64,000 nt of DNA from Thauera sp. JM12B12 (GCF_039614725.1 NZ_CP154859.1:806001-870000), one strand, 5' to 3'; shown: positions 48,475 through 57,522, counted from the stretch's first letter. Numbers and translations are program-made. Notes: a model not told the origin generated them from the letters alone.

Positions 48475-48813
48475 ATGTCGAAAACTCGCACCACTGCCCT
48501 TTTTTCGCTTCTTGCTGCCGTCCTTGTCGTTCCTGCGGCTGCGCAAGCCAGCTCGCTGTGGCATCCCGCTCCCGGCGAGCAGGGGTTCACGTTCCATCCG
48601 GATCACTCCACGAGCACGAAAACCCGCGCCGAGGTGTTGCGCGAGCTCGAACAGGCAAAGGCCGATGGCAGCTATTTCTACCTGCAGCGTGGCCTCGCGG
48701 TGCCCTCGCGTGCTTCCGGACCCGGCAAGACCCGTGCAGAAGTCCTCAAGGAGCTGGTCGACATGACCCCGACAGAGCGCGCGTACATGAATGAACTGTA
48801 CAGTGGCTCCTGA
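48475..48813 (+). CDS. Small exported DUF4148-type protein
   Basis: The 112-residue protein has a signal peptide (cleavage near AAAQASS, residue about 24) and two copies of the KTRAEVLxEL motif (residues about 46-56 and 84-94), the core of DUF4148. Proteins of this type are common periplasmic proteins in betaproteobacteria and are often next to metal or stress regulators; no function is established. GAAGGAG precedes the ATG at 48475. As first gene on the efflux side of the candidate operator, it is likely metal-induced. Confidence 0.88.
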   Translation: MSKTRTTALFSLLAAVLVVPAAAQASSLWHPAPGEQGFTFHPDHSTSTKTRAEVLRELEQAKADGSYFYLQRGLAVPSRASGPGKTRAEVLKELVDMTPTERAYMNELYSGS

Positions 48814-48946
48814 AGCCACCTATCGGCGCGAGACGTCGGGCCGTCCAGGCGTTTCGCCCAGCAGGTTCTCGTAAAGCGCCGTTTGGTCTGCCCATTGGTA
48901 CCGTCGCTGTCGACGATAGCAAATCCTTATTGATAGAATCCGCGCC

Positions 48947-49297
48947 ATGCGTCGTTGGCTTGCGATTTTCCTCTTGATCCTGCTGCCTGCCCAACTGAGT
49001 TGGGCGGCGGTGGGCGATTACTGCGCGCACGAATCCGGTGCCGCAGCCAATCATTTTGGTCATCACGCGCATCGTCACACCGAAGATGCAAAAGGCAAGG
49101 AAAAAGGGGGCTTCACGAAGGGCGCACACACAGACTGCGCATCGTGCCAGGTGGTGGGCTCTTCAGCAGTAACGAGTGAGTCCAGCGCGCTATTCACACA
49201 GCATCAGGCATCCCTCCCCATCGGCGTCACACCTGGGTGCTCACTTGCGGAGCATCCCGCAGAGCCCGAACGCCCTAAATGGGCCCGCCCAGCCTGA
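48947..49297 (+). CDS. CzcI-like small periplasmic metal-resistance protein
   Basis: The 116-residue protein has a signal peptide (MRRWLAIFLLILLPAQLSWA), then a short His-rich mature chain (HFGHHAHRHTED, about residues 37-48), a CASCQ motif and the C-terminal PERPKW typical of CzcI. CzcI is a small protein encoded ahead of czcCBA that influences its expression or metal binding in the periplasm. A related copy lies at 58740-59078. It precedes the outer-membrane efflux gene by 130 bp. Confidence 0.85.
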   Translation: MRRWLAIFLLILLPAQLSWAAVGDYCAHESGAAANHFGHHAHRHTEDAKGKEKGGFTKGAHTDCASCQVVGSSAVTSESSALFTQHQASLPIGVTPGCSLAEHPAEPERPKWARPA

Positions 49298-49334
49298 TCG
49301 GCAGGGCGGTCGCCTTCATTCCCTCTTGATGTTC

Positions 49335-49385
49335 CTACCGCTTTGAGCGGTAGCGTCACGCGTCCATTGCGATCGGTCCGATCGC
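49335..49385. promoter_or_regulatory. Two palindromes in the leader of the RND operon
   Basis: A hairpin CTACCGC-TTTGA-GCGGTAG (49335-49353) and a near-perfect palindrome GCGATCGG-T-CCGATCGC (49369-49385) sit in the 130-bp gap before the outer-membrane subunit. They could be a transcript structure or a DNA-binding site. No T-run follows the first hairpin, so a simple terminator is unlikely. Confidence 0.5.
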
Positions 49386-49427
49386 CCTCTGCCGATTCCC
49401 CGTGTCTTTACATCAACGGAGAATTGG

Positions 49428-50696
49428 ATGTTTCAGCAACTTCGTCTCAAATGGCTGCCTGGGCTAATGCTCGGCCTTGCCGTCAATGGTGCCTGGGCGC
49501 AGCAGCCCGCCCCCCCGGCTCCAAGTACCGCCCTATCCCTCAAGCACGCTTTCGAGGCAGCATGGGCACGCCAGCCTGAAGCGCTGTCGCTCACGACTCA
49601 ACAGGAAGCGGCGCAAGCGCGCCGCGACAGTGCCGACAGTTGGTTTGTCGAACCGCCCGCCCTAGAGGTAGCCGGAAAAACCGATCAGTTGGACAGCAAT
49701 CGCGGGAGCCGTGAGTACGAGGTCGGCATCGCGGTTCCGATCTGGCTGTCGGGCGAACGTTCGAGCACTGCAGCCCTCGCCACTGCCGAAATAGCTGCCA
49801 CGGCGAGCCGGGCTCGCGGCGCGCAGTTGCGCACCGCTGCAGCGGTACGCACAGCATATTGGGATTGGCAACGCGCGCGCGTAGATGTGACGCTGGCGAG
49901 GGCGGGTCTCGAGAACGCCCGCGAACTGGCCGCCGACGTGGCCAAGCGCATCAAGGCGGGTGATCTGGCGCGCGCAGATCAGCATCAGGCCGACGGTGTG
50001 CAAGCTACAGCTGAAGCCGCCGTCGCCGAGGCAGAAAGCGCCCTTGCAGATGCTGCACAGCAGTTGCGCACGCTCACTGGAATCGGGCCAGAACGCTCAT
50101 CCGGCGGGGTGTCTGCGCCGGAGCCCGTCCCGTCCGCTGCGACACCGACACAGATTCTTGAGACGGCGCACCCTGCAGTGGCCGAGCTGCGTGATCGGGT
50201 CGACGTTGCGCGGCGCACGATGACCCTTGCCAGCGTTCAGGGCCGCGCGAATCCGGAGTTGAGTGTCACGACCACCCGCGAACGCGGCGCATCGGGTGAA
50301 TCCTGGGAACAGACAGTCACGCTGGGCTTGCGCATTCCGCTTGGTTCCGGTTCGCGCAGCCGGTCCCGCGTTGCAAGCGCCAATGCAGAGGCCATCGAGG
50401 CCGAGGCGCAACTCCAGATCGAACTCGAACGTCTGCTGGCCGAAACAGAGATGGCGCACCAGCGCGTCGAATTGAGACGGCAGCAGGTCGCCGCTGCTGA
50501 ACGGCGCTCCGACCTCGCACAGGCGTCACGCGGCTTCTTCGAGAAGGCGTTCCGCCTCGGTGAGGCCGATCTGCCGACCCGTCTGCGCATCGAATTCGAG
50601 GCGGCCGAGGCCGAACGCGAGCGCGCGCGCGCGCGTATTGATCTGGCAGCCGCCATCTCGGCCCAGCGCCAAGCGTTGGGCCTGCTTCCCGAATGA
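49428..50696 (+). CDS. TolC-family outer-membrane subunit of HME-RND efflux (CzcC-like)
   Basis: The 422-residue protein has a signal peptide (ends about GAWAQ, residue 25) and the paired helical repeats of TolC/CzcC proteins, with long charged helices at about 125-210 and 310-420. It forms the outer-membrane channel of the tripartite pump. Its stop overlaps the start of the next gene (ATGA at 50693-50696). It is typical in length for CzcC. Confidence 0.93.
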   Translation: MFQQLRLKWLPGLMLGLAVNGAWAQQPAPPAPSTALSLKHAFEAAWARQPEALSLTTQQEAAQARRDSADSWFVEPPALEVAGKTDQLDSNRGSREYEVGIAVPIWLSGERSSTAALATAEIAATASRARGAQLRTAAAVRTAYWDWQRARVDVTLARAGLENARELAADVAKRIKAGDLARADQHQADGVQATAEAAVAEAESALADAAQQLRTLTGIGPERSSGGVSAPEPVPSAATPTQILETAHPAVAELRDRVDVARRTMTLASVQGRANPELSVTTTRERGASGESWEQTVTLGLRIPLGSGSRSRSRVASANAEAIEAEAQLQIELERLLAETEMAHQRVELRRQQVAAAERRSDLAQASRGFFEKAFRLGEADLPTRLRIEFEAAEAERERARARIDLAAAISAQRQALGLLPE

Positions 50697-51277
50697 ATAA
50701 CAGGATCCCCAAAATGAAATCCACTCATACCCTCGCGGCATGGAGCCTCGCTGCCGTGCTTGCCGGGCTTGCCCCGCAAACGCTGGCCGGTGACGGACAC
50801 GACCATGGAGAAGCGCCCGCGACCACAGCGGGCCCGGCATTGCCGCGATTTACCGCCGTCTCGGAACTCTTCGAGCTGGTCGGCGTAGTGAATGGCAAGA
50901 ACGTCACCGTCTATCTTGACCACTTCGCTGACAACAGTCCGGTCAAGGACGCAAAGGTCGATCTGGAACTCGATGGGAAGGCCGTTGCGCTCACGCCCCA
51001 TGCCGACGGTGAGTTCGAGGCCACGCTCGAGGAGACGCTCAAGCCGGGTGTCGTCTCTGTCACGGCAACGGTGATTGCCGGTCAGGACGCCGATTTGCTC
51101 GCTGGTGAGCTCGACTTGCATGAGACCGCCGCCGAGGCGCACGAAGAGGTTGCCGAATTGGACATGAAACCCTACGCAATTGGGGCAGGCGCGGGGGGGC
51201 TTGTGCTAGGCCTCATCGGCTGGGTTGTGCTTCGCAAGGGGAATTCGCGTAATCGCTCGACTGGAGGTGCCGCGTGA
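50693..51277 (+). CDS. Exported, membrane-anchored accessory protein of RND metal efflux
   Basis: The 194-residue protein has an N-terminal signal (about residues 8-32), a His/Asp segment GDGHDHGEAP right after the cleavage site, a beta-rich domain (about 50-140) and one C-terminal membrane helix (about 160-182). The beta domain (SELFELVGVVNGKNVTVYLDH) resembles a region seen at the N-terminus of some longer RND adaptor proteins, so this may be a detached adaptor domain; that is inference. It lies between the channel and adaptor genes and overlaps both. An in-frame ATG at 50714 is an alternative start with AGGA before it. Confidence 0.82.
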   Translation: MNNRIPKMKSTHTLAAWSLAAVLAGLAPQTLAGDGHDHGEAPATTAGPALPRFTAVSELFELVGVVNGKNVTVYLDHFADNSPVKDAKVDLELDGKAVALTPHADGEFEATLEETLKPGVVSVTATVIAGQDADLLAGELDLHETAAEAHEEVAELDMKPYAIGAGAGGLVLGLIGWVVLRKGNSRNRSTGGAA

Positions 51278-52386
51278 AGCTGAGCGTACTGTTTGCTGCG
51301 CTGGCGCTGGTATCGGCCAGTGCCTCGTGGAATGCCTTTGCTGGCGAAGGCCATGATCATGGCGATGAAGGTCCAGTTGTGGCAGGAGGCAATGGGCCAC
51401 AACGGCAAGCCGATGGCAGTGTCTTTCTGCCAAAGCCGGCACAACGCCAGATCGGTGTTCGCACGTTGGTTACGGAAGCCGGCGAATTGCCGCGTACCAC
51501 CGCGCTGGCCGGCAAGGTGGTCATGGACCCGAATGCCGGCGGAAAGGTGCAGGCCATGGTGGCTGGGCGCCTGGAGGCGGGCCCGCAGGGGTTGCCAAGC
51601 GTCGGTCAGGCCGTGAAGAAGGGGGACGTGCTGGCTTACGTTAGTCCTTCGACGGACCAGATCGAGCGGTCTAACCAGATGGCGCAATTGGCCGAGCTGC
51701 ACGCGGCCAGGGCCCTTGTGGAAAAGCGCCTTGCGCGTCTGAAGGAACTCGCCGACACGGTACCGCGCAAGGAGATCGAGGCGGCCGAAAGCGAGCTTGC
51801 CAGCCTGAGGGCCAGATCGAAAGCGATCGGTGGTGGCCTCAATGCCCGTGATGTCCTGACCGCACCCGTCAGCGGTGTGATCGCATCGACTAACGCCGTG
51901 TCAGGCCAAGTGGTCGATGCGCGCGAGCTCGTGTTCGAGATCGTCGACCCGAAGCGGCTGCGTGTCGAGGCGCTCTCCTATGATCCAGAAATAGCGGCGG
52001 ATGTCGCCTCTGCAAGTCTTGCGGTCGGCGACCAGCGGATCCCGCTCACCTTCATCGGCGCCGCCCGCAGCCTGCGCGAGCAGGCCTTGCCGCTCACCTT
52101 TGCAGCCGAAGGGGAAGCGCTGGCCTTTCTTGCCGTGGGGCAGCCGGTCGAGGTCTTCGTCCAGTCGCGCAGCACGCAGCAGGGTGTAAGCGTTCCCGCA
52201 GCATCGGTGCTGAAGAATTCGGCAAACCAAACCATCGTCTGGGTAAAGACGGCGCCCGAACGTTTCGAGTCCCGGACCGTCACGATCGCGCCGCTGGACG
52301 GCGTGAACATTGCGGTGACGTCCGGCCTCGAAGCCGGCGAGCGGGTCGCCTCCCGTGCCGCCACGCTGATCAACCAGATCCGCTGA
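51274..52386 (+). CDS. HME-RND periplasmic adaptor subunit (CzcB/CusB-like)
   Basis: The 370-residue membrane fusion protein starts with GTG inside the preceding stop codon. It has a signal peptide (to about residue 23), a GEGHDHGDEG metal-binding-like start, lipoyl-like halves (about 80-110 and 195-225), a coiled-coil hairpin (about 125-185) and beta-barrel parts. It links the inner-membrane pump to the outer-membrane channel. It is shorter than many CzcB proteins, which fits with part of the N-terminal domain being carried by the upstream 194-residue protein. Confidence 0.93.
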   Translation: MKLSVLFAALALVSASASWNAFAGEGHDHGDEGPVVAGGNGPQRQADGSVFLPKPAQRQIGVRTLVTEAGELPRTTALAGKVVMDPNAGGKVQAMVAGRLEAGPQGLPSVGQAVKKGDVLAYVSPSTDQIERSNQMAQLAELHAARALVEKRLARLKELADTVPRKEIEAAESELASLRARSKAIGGGLNARDVLTAPVSGVIASTNAVSGQVVDARELVFEIVDPKRLRVEALSYDPEIAADVASASLAVGDQRIPLTFIGAARSLREQALPLTFAAEGEALAFLAVGQPVEVFVQSRSTQQGVSVPAASVLKNSANQTIVWVKTAPERFESRTVTIAPLDGVNIAVTSGLEAGERVASRAATLINQIR

Positions 52387-52401
52387 CCGGGAGTCTATCC
52401 G

Positions 52402-55400
52402 ATGTTCAAGTGGCTACTCGACAACAGCCTTGGTAACCGGCTGCTGGTGATTATCGCCAGCCTGGTACTGATGGCCTACGGTGCGTTCACGCTTTCGCGA
52501 ACACCCGTGGACGTATTTCCGGATCTCAACAAGCCGACGGTCACGATCATGACCGAAGCCGGCGGCATGGCGGCGGAGGAGGTCGAGCAACTCATCACCT
52601 TTCCGCTCGAGACCACCATGAATGGTTTGCCCGGCGTGGAGTCAGTGCGCTCTACCTCGAGCTCGGGGCTGTCCTTCATCTACGTGACCTTCGACTGGAG
52701 TACCGAGATTTTCCGCGCCCGGCAGATGGTGTCGGAACGCCTCTCAGCCATGGAGGAAGGGTTGCCTGAAGACGTGATTCCGCGCATGGGGCCGATCAGC
52801 TCGGTCATGGGCGAGATCATGCAGATCGCGATCCCGATCGACACGGCGAAGATCTCGCCGATGCAGGTCCGAGAGTATGCGGACTGGGTTCTTCGTCCGC
52901 GCCTGATGGCGATCCCCGGCATCGCGCAAGTCATCCCGATTGGCGGAGAGGTGCGGCAGTTCCAGGTTCAGCCCGACACCCGCCGTATGGCTGAGCTCGG
53001 TGTTTCGTTGGAGCAGTTGGAAGGGGCGATTCGAGGCTTCTCGTCGAACACCTCGGGGGGCTTTCTCGAACTGAACGGGCGCGAGTATCTCATCCGCCAT
53101 CTCGGTCGGACCTCGAGCCTGGAGGATCTGAAGAACCTCGCGATCACTGCGCGAGATGGCCAGCCGATCCTGCTGCGTCAGATCGCATCCGTGACCTTCG
53201 CAGCGGCGCCCAAACGGGGGGATGCGGGCTTCGAGGGCAAGCCGGCCGTCATCCTCGGCATTCAGAAGCAGCCTACGGCGGACACCATTCACCTGACTCG
53301 CTCGATCGAAACCGCGCTCGAAGAGATGAAGATATCGCTCCCGGCCGGGATGGATGCGCCGGAGGTGACCTTCCGGCAGGCGACTTTCATCGAGGCATCG
53401 ATCAGCACGCTCAAGGGTAAGCTGATTGGCGCATCGGTGTTCGTTGCGGCAATCCTCTTCTTTTTTCTCGGCACCCTGCGCCCGACGATCATCGCGCTCA
53501 CCGCGATTCCGGTGTCCATCTTCATGACGGCGTTGGTCTTCAAGTATTTCGGGCAGTCGATCAACACGATGACCCTTGGTGGTCTCGCGATTGCGATTGG
53601 CGGCTTGGTCGACGATGCGGTTGTGGGCGTAGAGAACGTGCTGCGCCGATTGAAGGAGGACCGCGCAAAGCATCACGACCATCGGCTTCACCCGATCGAA
53701 CTCGTGGCGCGCGCAACGATGGAAGTGCGCTCGGCCATCCTTTACGCGACGATCATCATCGTGCTGGTGTTCTTGCCGCTGTTCGCGCTGCCTGGCATGG
53801 AGGGGCGGCTGTTCGTGCCGCTCGGCGTGGCGTTCATCGTCTCCACGCTCGCCTCGTTGGTCGTTTCGGTGACCGTGACGCCGGTGCTGTCCTTTTACCT
53901 GCTTCCCCGGATGAAGTCCCTCGATCACGGTGACACGCGCTTGCTCGCCTGGCTCAAGGCACGTTATCGCGGGGCGTTGCAGGGGGTGCTCGAGCACCCC
54001 AGGGCGGCCGTCACCGCGGGTGCGGTTGCGGTGGCAATTGCTGCCGCTGCGGTACCGTTCTTCCCCACGACCTTTCTGCCGCCGTTCAACGAAGGCACCT
54101 TGCTGATCGGCATGCGGCTCAACCCGGGCGTTACCCTGGCGGAGTCGACCGTGCTCGCGCAGCAAGCGGAAGTGCTCGTGAAACAGGTTCCCGAAGTGAC
54201 GCACGTCGGGCGCCGAAGCGGGCGGGCCGAGCTTGACGAGCATGCGGAAGGTGTCCACGTCAGCGAGCTCGATGTGGGGCTGAAACCCGCCGGTGAGCTG
54301 AGCCGCTCAATGGGTGAGATCACCGCAGACATCCGGTCGCGACTGGTCAATCTGCCAGCTGCGATCGCGATCGGGCAACCGATCTCACACCGCATCGACC
54401 ACATGCTGTCGGGCGTGCGCTCGCAGATCGCGATCAAGATCTTCGGCGAGGATCTCGACACCCTGCGCGGTCAGGCTGACGTATTGCGAACGCGGCTTGC
54501 CGCCATTCCGGGGCTCGCTGACCTGGAGATCGAGAAGCAAGTGCTCGCGCCGCAGATCAAGGTGCGGATCGACTATGCGGCCGCTGCCCGTTACGGGGTG
54601 CCGGCACCGCAGATTCTGGCCGCGCTGCAAAACCTCGTCGAGGGCGAGAAGGTCACCCAGATCGTCGAGGGTGGTCGACGGTTCGCATTGGTCGTTCGCC
54701 TACCGGAAACGGCGCGCTCGGTCGACGGGCTGGCTCAGATCCTGATCGAAACGCCGACCGGACATGTGCCCTTGTCGAAGCTGGCGTCGATCGAGGATGG
54801 TGACGGGCCGAACCAAGTGAGCCGGGACGACGGTAAGCGCCGCATCGTGCTCTCGGCCAATGCGCAGCAGCGTCCGCTATCGGAGGTCGTAGAGGACATC
54901 CGCACCGTCGTGGCCGACCTTAAGTTGCCCGAGGGCTACTTCATCACCCTCGGCGGGCAGTTCCAAGCTCAGGAAGAGGCATCCCGTTTGGTCGGGTTGC
55001 TTTCGATCGTCTCACTCGTGCTGATGTTCGTCGTGCTCTACAGCCGCTACAAGTCGGTTCGACTCTCGGCGCTCATCATGGCGAACATTCCGCTCGCACT
55101 GGTCGGGGCGGTGATTGGACTGTGGATCTCCGGTCAGCCGCTGTCGGTGGCGGCACTCGTCGGCTTCATCACGCTTGCAGGTATTTCGGTGCGAAACGGC
55201 ATCCTCAAGGTGAGTCATTACCTCAACCTGATGCGTATCGAGGGCGAGAGCTTCGACCACACGATGATCCTGCGGGGCTCGATCGAGCGCCTGTCGCCGG
55301 TGCTGATGACCGCACTGGTAACCGCGTTTGCGCTTGCACCGCTGCTGTTCGAGGCCGAGCGCCCGGGTACCGAGATTCTGCATCCGGTGGCCGTGGTGAT

Positions 55401-55521
55401 CTTCTCGGGCCTCATCAGTTCGACCCTGCTGGATACCTTCCTTACCCCTGCAATGTTCTGGCTCTTCGGCCGCCGCGATGCAGAGAGTCTGCTCGACGAT
55501 CGAAACGCCGAAGCATTCTGA
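52402..55521 (+). CDS. HME-RND inner-membrane metal/proton antiporter (CzcA/CusA-like)
   Basis: The 1039-residue pump has the RND layout: 12 membrane helices with two large periplasmic loops (about residues 35-330 and 550-860). The metal-group signature in helix 4 reads GGLVDDAVVGVENVL (about 402-416), placing it among heavy-metal (HME) rather than drug pumps. N-terminal VFPDLNKPTVTI and the TRNG-like late signature ISVRNGILKVSH are typical. Substrate metal cannot be fixed from sequence. A GGGAG site precedes the ATG. Confidence 0.95.
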   Translation: MFKWLLDNSLGNRLLVIIASLVLMAYGAFTLSRTPVDVFPDLNKPTVTIMTEAGGMAAEEVEQLITFPLETTMNGLPGVESVRSTSSSGLSFIYVTFDWSTEIFRARQMVSERLSAMEEGLPEDVIPRMGPISSVMGEIMQIAIPIDTAKISPMQVREYADWVLRPRLMAIPGIAQVIPIGGEVRQFQVQPDTRRMAELGVSLEQLEGAIRGFSSNTSGGFLELNGREYLIRHLGRTSSLEDLKNLAITARDGQPILLRQIASVTFAAAPKRGDAGFEGKPAVILGIQKQPTADTIHLTRSIETALEEMKISLPAGMDAPEVTFRQATFIEASISTLKGKLIGASVFVAAILFFFLGTLRPTIIALTAIPVSIFMTALVFKYFGQSINTMTLGGLAIAIGGLVDDAVVGVENVLRRLKEDRAKHHDHRLHPIELVARATMEVRSAILYATIIIVLVFLPLFALPGMEGRLFVPLGVAFIVSTLASLVVSVTVTPVLSFYLLPRMKSLDHGDTRLLAWLKARYRGALQGVLEHPRAAVTAGAVAVAIAAAAVPFFPTTFLPPFNEGTLLIGMRLNPGVTLAESTVLAQQAEVLVKQVPEVTHVGRRSGRAELDEHAEGVHVSELDVGLKPAGELSRSMGEITADIRSRLVNLPAAIAIGQPISHRIDHMLSGVRSQIAIKIFGEDLDTLRGQADVLRTRLAAIPGLADLEIEKQVLAPQIKVRIDYAAAARYGVPAPQILAALQNLVEGEKVTQIVEGGRRFALVVRLPETARSVDGLAQILIETPTGHVPLSKLASIEDGDGPNQVSRDDGKRRIVLSANAQQRPLSEVVEDIRTVVADLKLPEGYFITLGGQFQAQEEASRLVGLLSIVSLVLMFVVLYSRYKSVRLSALIMANIPLALVGAVIGLWISGQPLSVAALVGFITLAGISVRNGILKVSHYLNLMRIEGESFDHTMILRGSIERLSPVLMTALVTAFALAPLLFEAERPGTEILHPVAVVIFSGLISSTLLDTFLTPAMFWLFGRRDAESLLDDRNAEAF

Positions 55522-55562
55522 CGCTGCTTAACCCGCCTCATGCAAACCAGAAAGGAAAAACC

Positions 55563-55949
55563 ATGAAGTTCTCAAAAGTCGTCGCCCTCGCTGCTCTCGT
55601 GTCTGTGGGCCCCGCCTTTGCAGCCGACGAGCATGACCATGCTCACGAGCATGAATCGATGCATGGAGGCGTGGTGGTCGAGGTCAAGGATCTCGATCTC
55701 GAACTCGTTGCCAAGCCCGAGGTGATCCAGTTGCATCTTCGCGATCACGGCAAGCCTGTTGATGTGGCAAACGGCAGTGCCAAGCTCACGCTGCTGTCTG
55801 GCGCAAACAAGCAAGATGTCGAACTCAAGCCTGCAGGTGATCGACTCGAAGCCAAGGGTAGCTTCAAGGTCGGCGCCGGCACCAAGCTGGTCGCGGTTGT
55901 CACCCTTCCGGGCAAGCCTTCCACCACGGCACGCTTCACACTGAAGTGA
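55563..55949 (+). CDS. His-rich periplasmic protein of the RND efflux operon
   Basis: The 128-residue protein has a signal peptide (ends VGPAFAADE, about residue 20), a His cluster DEHDHAHEHESMHGG (about 21-36) and a small beta-rich domain with two to three strand pairs. It probably binds metal in the periplasm for the pump. No named family is recognised. The ATG at 55563 is preceded by AAAGGAAA. A strong hairpin lies just downstream of its stop. Confidence 0.85.
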   Translation: MKFSKVVALAALVSVGPAFAADEHDHAHEHESMHGGVVVEVKDLDLELVAKPEVIQLHLRDHGKPVDVANGSAKLTLLSGANKQDVELKPAGDRLEAKGSFKVGAGTKLVAVVTLPGKPSTTARFTLK

Positions 55950-55957
55950 CTCCGCCC

Positions 55958-55988
55958 GACCGCCTGCGGCAACGGCGCGCAGGCGGTC
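55958..55988. terminator. Strong hairpin after RND efflux operon
   Basis: GACCGCCTGCG (55958-55968) pairs perfectly with CGCAGGCGGTC (55978-55988) over 11 bp around a 9-nt loop, 8 nt after the stop of the His-rich protein. There is no T-run on either strand, so it may stabilise the 3' end or pause transcription rather than be a classic terminator. Confidence 0.5.
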
Positions 55989-56101
55989 ACCTCAGGCGCT
56001 CGGCGGTAGCAAGTTGAAAGCACTGTTGTGAGTTAACCAGCGGCCTGCCCCGCAGATGTTGTTCGCGGCGCAGACGGCTCAGCGGTTCTGCACGCTTGCA
56101 C

Positions 56102-56120
56102 TATGATGCAACTATGCATC
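56102..56120 (+). promoter_or_regulatory. -10 element and dyad overlapping the start of the ArsR-type repressor
   Basis: TATGAT (56102-56107) fits a -10 hexamer, and its transcript would start at about the A of the ATG at 56114, giving a leaderless mRNA; no ribosome site is seen. A perfect dyad GATGCA-N4-TGCATC (56105-56120) overlaps both, a plausible autorepression site for this repressor. Confidence 0.5.
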
Positions 56121-56515
56121 TCATCACCGTCAAACCCGAAGAAGTCTTCCAAGCCTTGGCCGACCGCACCCGCATTCGCATCATGCGTCTGCTCGTAGAC
56201 ACCGGCGAAGAGATCTGTCTATGCGAATTGGTGGACAGCCTCCAAGAGCTGCAATACAAGCTCTCTCGCCACCTGAAAACGCTGCGTCAGGCTGGCCTGC
56301 TGAGCGCCATCAAGGATGGCCGCTGGCTCTACCATCGGCTGGTAACCGGCTCGCCGACGATGGGGCCCCTGTCCGATCTGATTCGCTCGGTACCCGATGA
56401 GGATGATGTCTTCTCGGGTGATCTTGGACGATTCCGCGAGCGCATCTGCTTGCGCGAAGACGGCCGTTGCCGGGTGGGCATCCAGACTTCTGACTTAGCG
56501 ACGGGGGCCAGATGA
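56114..56515 (+). CDS. ArsR/SmtB-family metalloregulator with CxC metal motif
   Basis: The 133-residue repressor has a winged-helix core and the sensor motif EEICLCELVDSL with C35-x-C37 in the DNA-binding helix, as in the As/Sb- or Cd-sensing ArsR type, and further cysteines near the C-terminus (ICLREDGRC). Metal binding should release it from DNA. ATG 56114 is chosen; an upstream TTG in frame would add six residues. It stands between the RND operon and a Met-rich protein and probably regulates itself or that gene; the dyad overlapping its start suggests autoregulation. Confidence 0.9.
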   Translation: MHLITVKPEEVFQALADRTRIRIMRLLVDTGEEICLCELVDSLQELQYKLSRHLKTLRQAGLLSAIKDGRWLYHRLVTGSPTMGPLSDLIRSVPDEDDVFSGDLGRFRERICLREDGRCRVGIQTSDLATGAR

Positions 56516-56637
56516 ACATCAATCGCCGATGCGCGCCGTTTCCCCCCGCTGCCCGTCCCCGGGCGCAATCCCCAGTGGTCATCGGTCCGTCGTAACAAGA
56601 CCGTCATGGCCTCCGCTTGTGACATAGGAGAATCGAG

Positions 56638-57135
56638 ATGAAGAACACGATCCTGGCAGCCGCGTTGTCCGCCGTTGTACTTTCGTCCATGCCCGCTCTC
56701 GCCCAGCCGGCGTCTGGTGCCCAAGCGAACCTCGAGCCGCCCAACGTGCAGGAGTTCGACAAGCGGATGGCGCAGGCGCAGGAGAACATGAAGAAGATGC
56801 AAGAGCAGATGGACAAGATCAACCAGACTCAGGATCCCGAAGCGCGGCAAAAACTACTCCAGGAGCACTGGGCCACGATGCAGAACAACATGCAGCTGAT
56901 GCACGGCATGTGGGGGCCGGGCGGCGGCATGGGCTGCTGCATGGGCGGCCCGGGGATGGGGCCCGGAATGACGATGGGCCCAATGATGGGATGGGGCCAT
57001 ATGGGCGGCTACTACTCGACGCTTACGCCCGAACAACAAAGGCAGCGCCAGTACATGATGGATCAATACATGCCGATGCAGCAGATGATGATGGACCACA
57101 TGATGCGACACCAGCAGTACATGTGGATGAGGTGA
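56638..57135 (+). CDS. Methionine-rich periplasmic protein, probable copper/silver binder
   Basis: The 165-residue protein has a signal peptide (ends PALAQP, residue about 23), a helical charged region with repeated MxxMQxxMD spacing (about 45-75), and a Met/Gly-rich C-terminal half (GPGMGPGMTMGPMMGWGHMGG and a run of MMxxHMM, about 98-160) with a CC pair. Such Met clusters bind Cu(I) or Ag(I) in periplasmic resistance proteins. GGAG precedes the ATG. A single gene, it sits with metal-efflux genes. Confidence 0.85.
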   Translation: MKNTILAAALSAVVLSSMPALAQPASGAQANLEPPNVQEFDKRMAQAQENMKKMQEQMDKINQTQDPEARQKLLQEHWATMQNNMQLMHGMWGPGGGMGCCMGGPGMGPGMTMGPMMGWGHMGGYYSTLTPEQQRQRQYMMDQYMPMQQMMMDHMMRHQQYMWMR

Positions 57136-57183
57136 GCGGTGTTTGCGGTCGCCAGAGCGCCCCGAGAAGCAACAATGATACTT

Positions 57184-57522
57184 TCAGGGAGAGGCGGCCG
57201 GTTGCAGCGCAATGATGGCCATGCCGACCAGCGCGACGCCGGCGCCCGCGACATCCCAGCGGGTCAGCGCAACGCCATCCACGACGCGAAGCCACACCAA
57301 CGCGACCGCGATGTACATGCCGCCGTAACCGGCATAGGTTCGCCCGGCTGCAGTCGGATGCAGTGTCAGCAGCCAGGCGAAGGCGGCGAGCGACAGCGCT
57401 GCGGGCACGAGCAGCCAGGCACTCCGGCCCTGCTTCAACACGAGCCAGGGCAGATAGCAGCCGACGATCTCGGCCACGGCCGTCAAGGCGAACAGGCCGG
57501 CGAGCTTGAACAAACCGATCAC
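57184..57522 (-). CDS. YnfA family (UPF0060) small membrane protein
   Basis: The 112-residue protein has four hydrophobic segments and the family pattern [29 protein letters not shown] and a WD motif before the last helix. YnfA proteins resemble small-multidrug-resistance transporters in size. The start overlaps the stop of the DsbA-like gene (4 nt), so it belongs to a minus-strand set of DsbB, DsbA-like and YnfA genes. Confidence 0.92.
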   Translation of the reverse strand: MIGLFKLAGLFALTAVAEIVGCYLPWLVLKQGRSAWLLVPAALSLAAFAWLLTLHPTAAGRTYAGYGGMYIAVALVWLRVVDGVALTRWDVAGAGVALVGMAIIALQPAASP

